5,265 nt of DNA, from assembly GCA_027296045.1 (NCBI GenBank), contig JAPUJS010000592.1, positions 1 to 5,265 of the forward strand, read 5' to 3'. The DNA is from a bacterium. Lineage in GTDB: Bacteria > Latescibacterota > UBA2968. Under the pieces are notes generated by a model. It worked only from the letters and a program-made list of their open reading frames with translations. It ran no database searches and had not been told where the DNA came from. This document shows, one piece after another, positions 4,929-5,265 of the stretch (position 1 is the first letter of the stretch; each line of letters begins with the position of its first letter). Position numbers and translations under genes: made by a program.

Positions 4929-5265
4929 TTACAAATCTTTGTCTACTATTTTCCATACCAATTCAGCCCTAATAGTCCCCTCCCTCAGAATAGAAATATC
5001 GTTGCCGGACACATCCACAACAGTGGAAGGTTTTTTATCTGCTGCTCGACCTCCATCCAGGATCAGGTCCAGATTGGGACCCAGTTCTTTGGCGGCCATG
5101 AAAGCAGATTCGGCGGGAGGATTTCCAGACCGGTTGGCGCTGGTGCTAGTGATTGGACTTTTGAGTTGGGATAGGAGATCTTGCGTGATCGGGGCATTGG
5201 AGTGGCGCAGGGCAATGGTGGATCTCCCGCCCAGAAGTTCGGAGGGCAGGTTCGGATGGGCTTTG
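4929..5265 (-). CDS. Sua5/YciO/YrdC-family L-threonylcarbamoyladenylate synthase, C-terminal part
   Basis: The minus strand is open from the right edge to a TAA at 4931-4929, giving the last 111 residues of a protein that normally has about 200. The family makes threonylcarbamoyl-AMP from threonine, bicarbonate and ATP for t6A modification of ANN-decoding tRNAs in the cytoplasm. Recognised motifs are PITSTSANRSGNPPA (the S-x-S-A-N nucleotide-binding signature), DLILDGGRAADKKPSTVVDV and the closing ILREGTI. The chain ends soon after this, so it is the short TsaC/YciO type without an added C-terminal Sua5 domain. The N-terminal Lys and Arg that separate active TsaC from YciO paralogues are outside the window. 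It converges on the HD-GYP gene and shares its terminator. A plus-strand open frame over the same bases (4827-5174) is a shadow. Confidence 0.9.
   Translation of the reverse strand, partial: KAHPNLPSELLGGRSTIALRHSNAPITQDLLSQLKSPITSTSANRSGNPPAESAFMAAKELGPNLDLILDGGRAADKKPSTVVDVSGNDISILREGTIRAELVWKIVDKDL

Noticed and set aside
4827..5174. Plus-strand 115-residue open frame starting at the HD-GYP stop
   Set aside because: It runs through the intrinsic terminator and is antisense to a clearly recognisable Sua5/YrdC C-terminus.

Overview
The window holds five protein genes, two of them cut by its ends. It looks like bacterial DNA of roughly balanced GC content (judged by eye). Genes are tightly packed, Shine-Dalgarno sites are clear, and at least one start codon is TTG. 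A cytoplasmic GAF/HD-GYP cyclic-di-GMP hydrolase-type protein and an exported small protein are compatible with a Gram-negative, probably uncultivated, lineage. Nothing here fixes the phylum.

Layout. Positions 1-52 (minus strand) hold the first 17 codons of an XRE-type helix-turn-helix regulator, with a good Shine-Dalgarno and a near-consensus sigma70-type promoter. That promoter is embedded in a perfect 19-bp inverted repeat (75-128), a strong candidate for an autoregulatory operator. A leader region up to 273 carries a small UACG-loop hairpin with a T run. Divergently, 274-2454 encodes a complete RecD2-family 5'-3' DNA helicase. Its stop codon overlaps the TTG start of a 194-residue exported protein (2451-3035), which sits behind a perfect AGGAGG. 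The mature part of that protein is almost entirely an Arg-rich 14-residue repeat that I cannot assign to any family. This is the most novel item in the window.

The gap 3036-3231 contains a pyrimidine tract, a TTGACA/GATAAT promoter and a perfect 11-bp stem-loop at the predicted 5' end of the next mRNA. That mRNA encodes a 532-residue GAF plus HD-GYP protein (3232-4830), whose catalytic domain is interrupted by a roughly 110-residue coiled-coil-rich insert. A bidirectional terminator (4851-4880) separates it from a convergent gene on the minus strand (4929 to beyond the right edge). That gene is the C-terminal part of a Sua5/YciO/YrdC-family threonylcarbamoyl-AMP synthase, a tRNA t6A modification enzyme.

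How the genes relate. recD2 and the repeat protein appear to be one translationally coupled unit, although a DNA repair helicase and a secreted repeat protein have no obvious shared job. The GAF/HD-GYP gene has its own promoter, and the Sua5-family and XRE genes belong to neighbouring transcription units. Apart from the recD2-repeat protein pair, no functional pathway links the genes.
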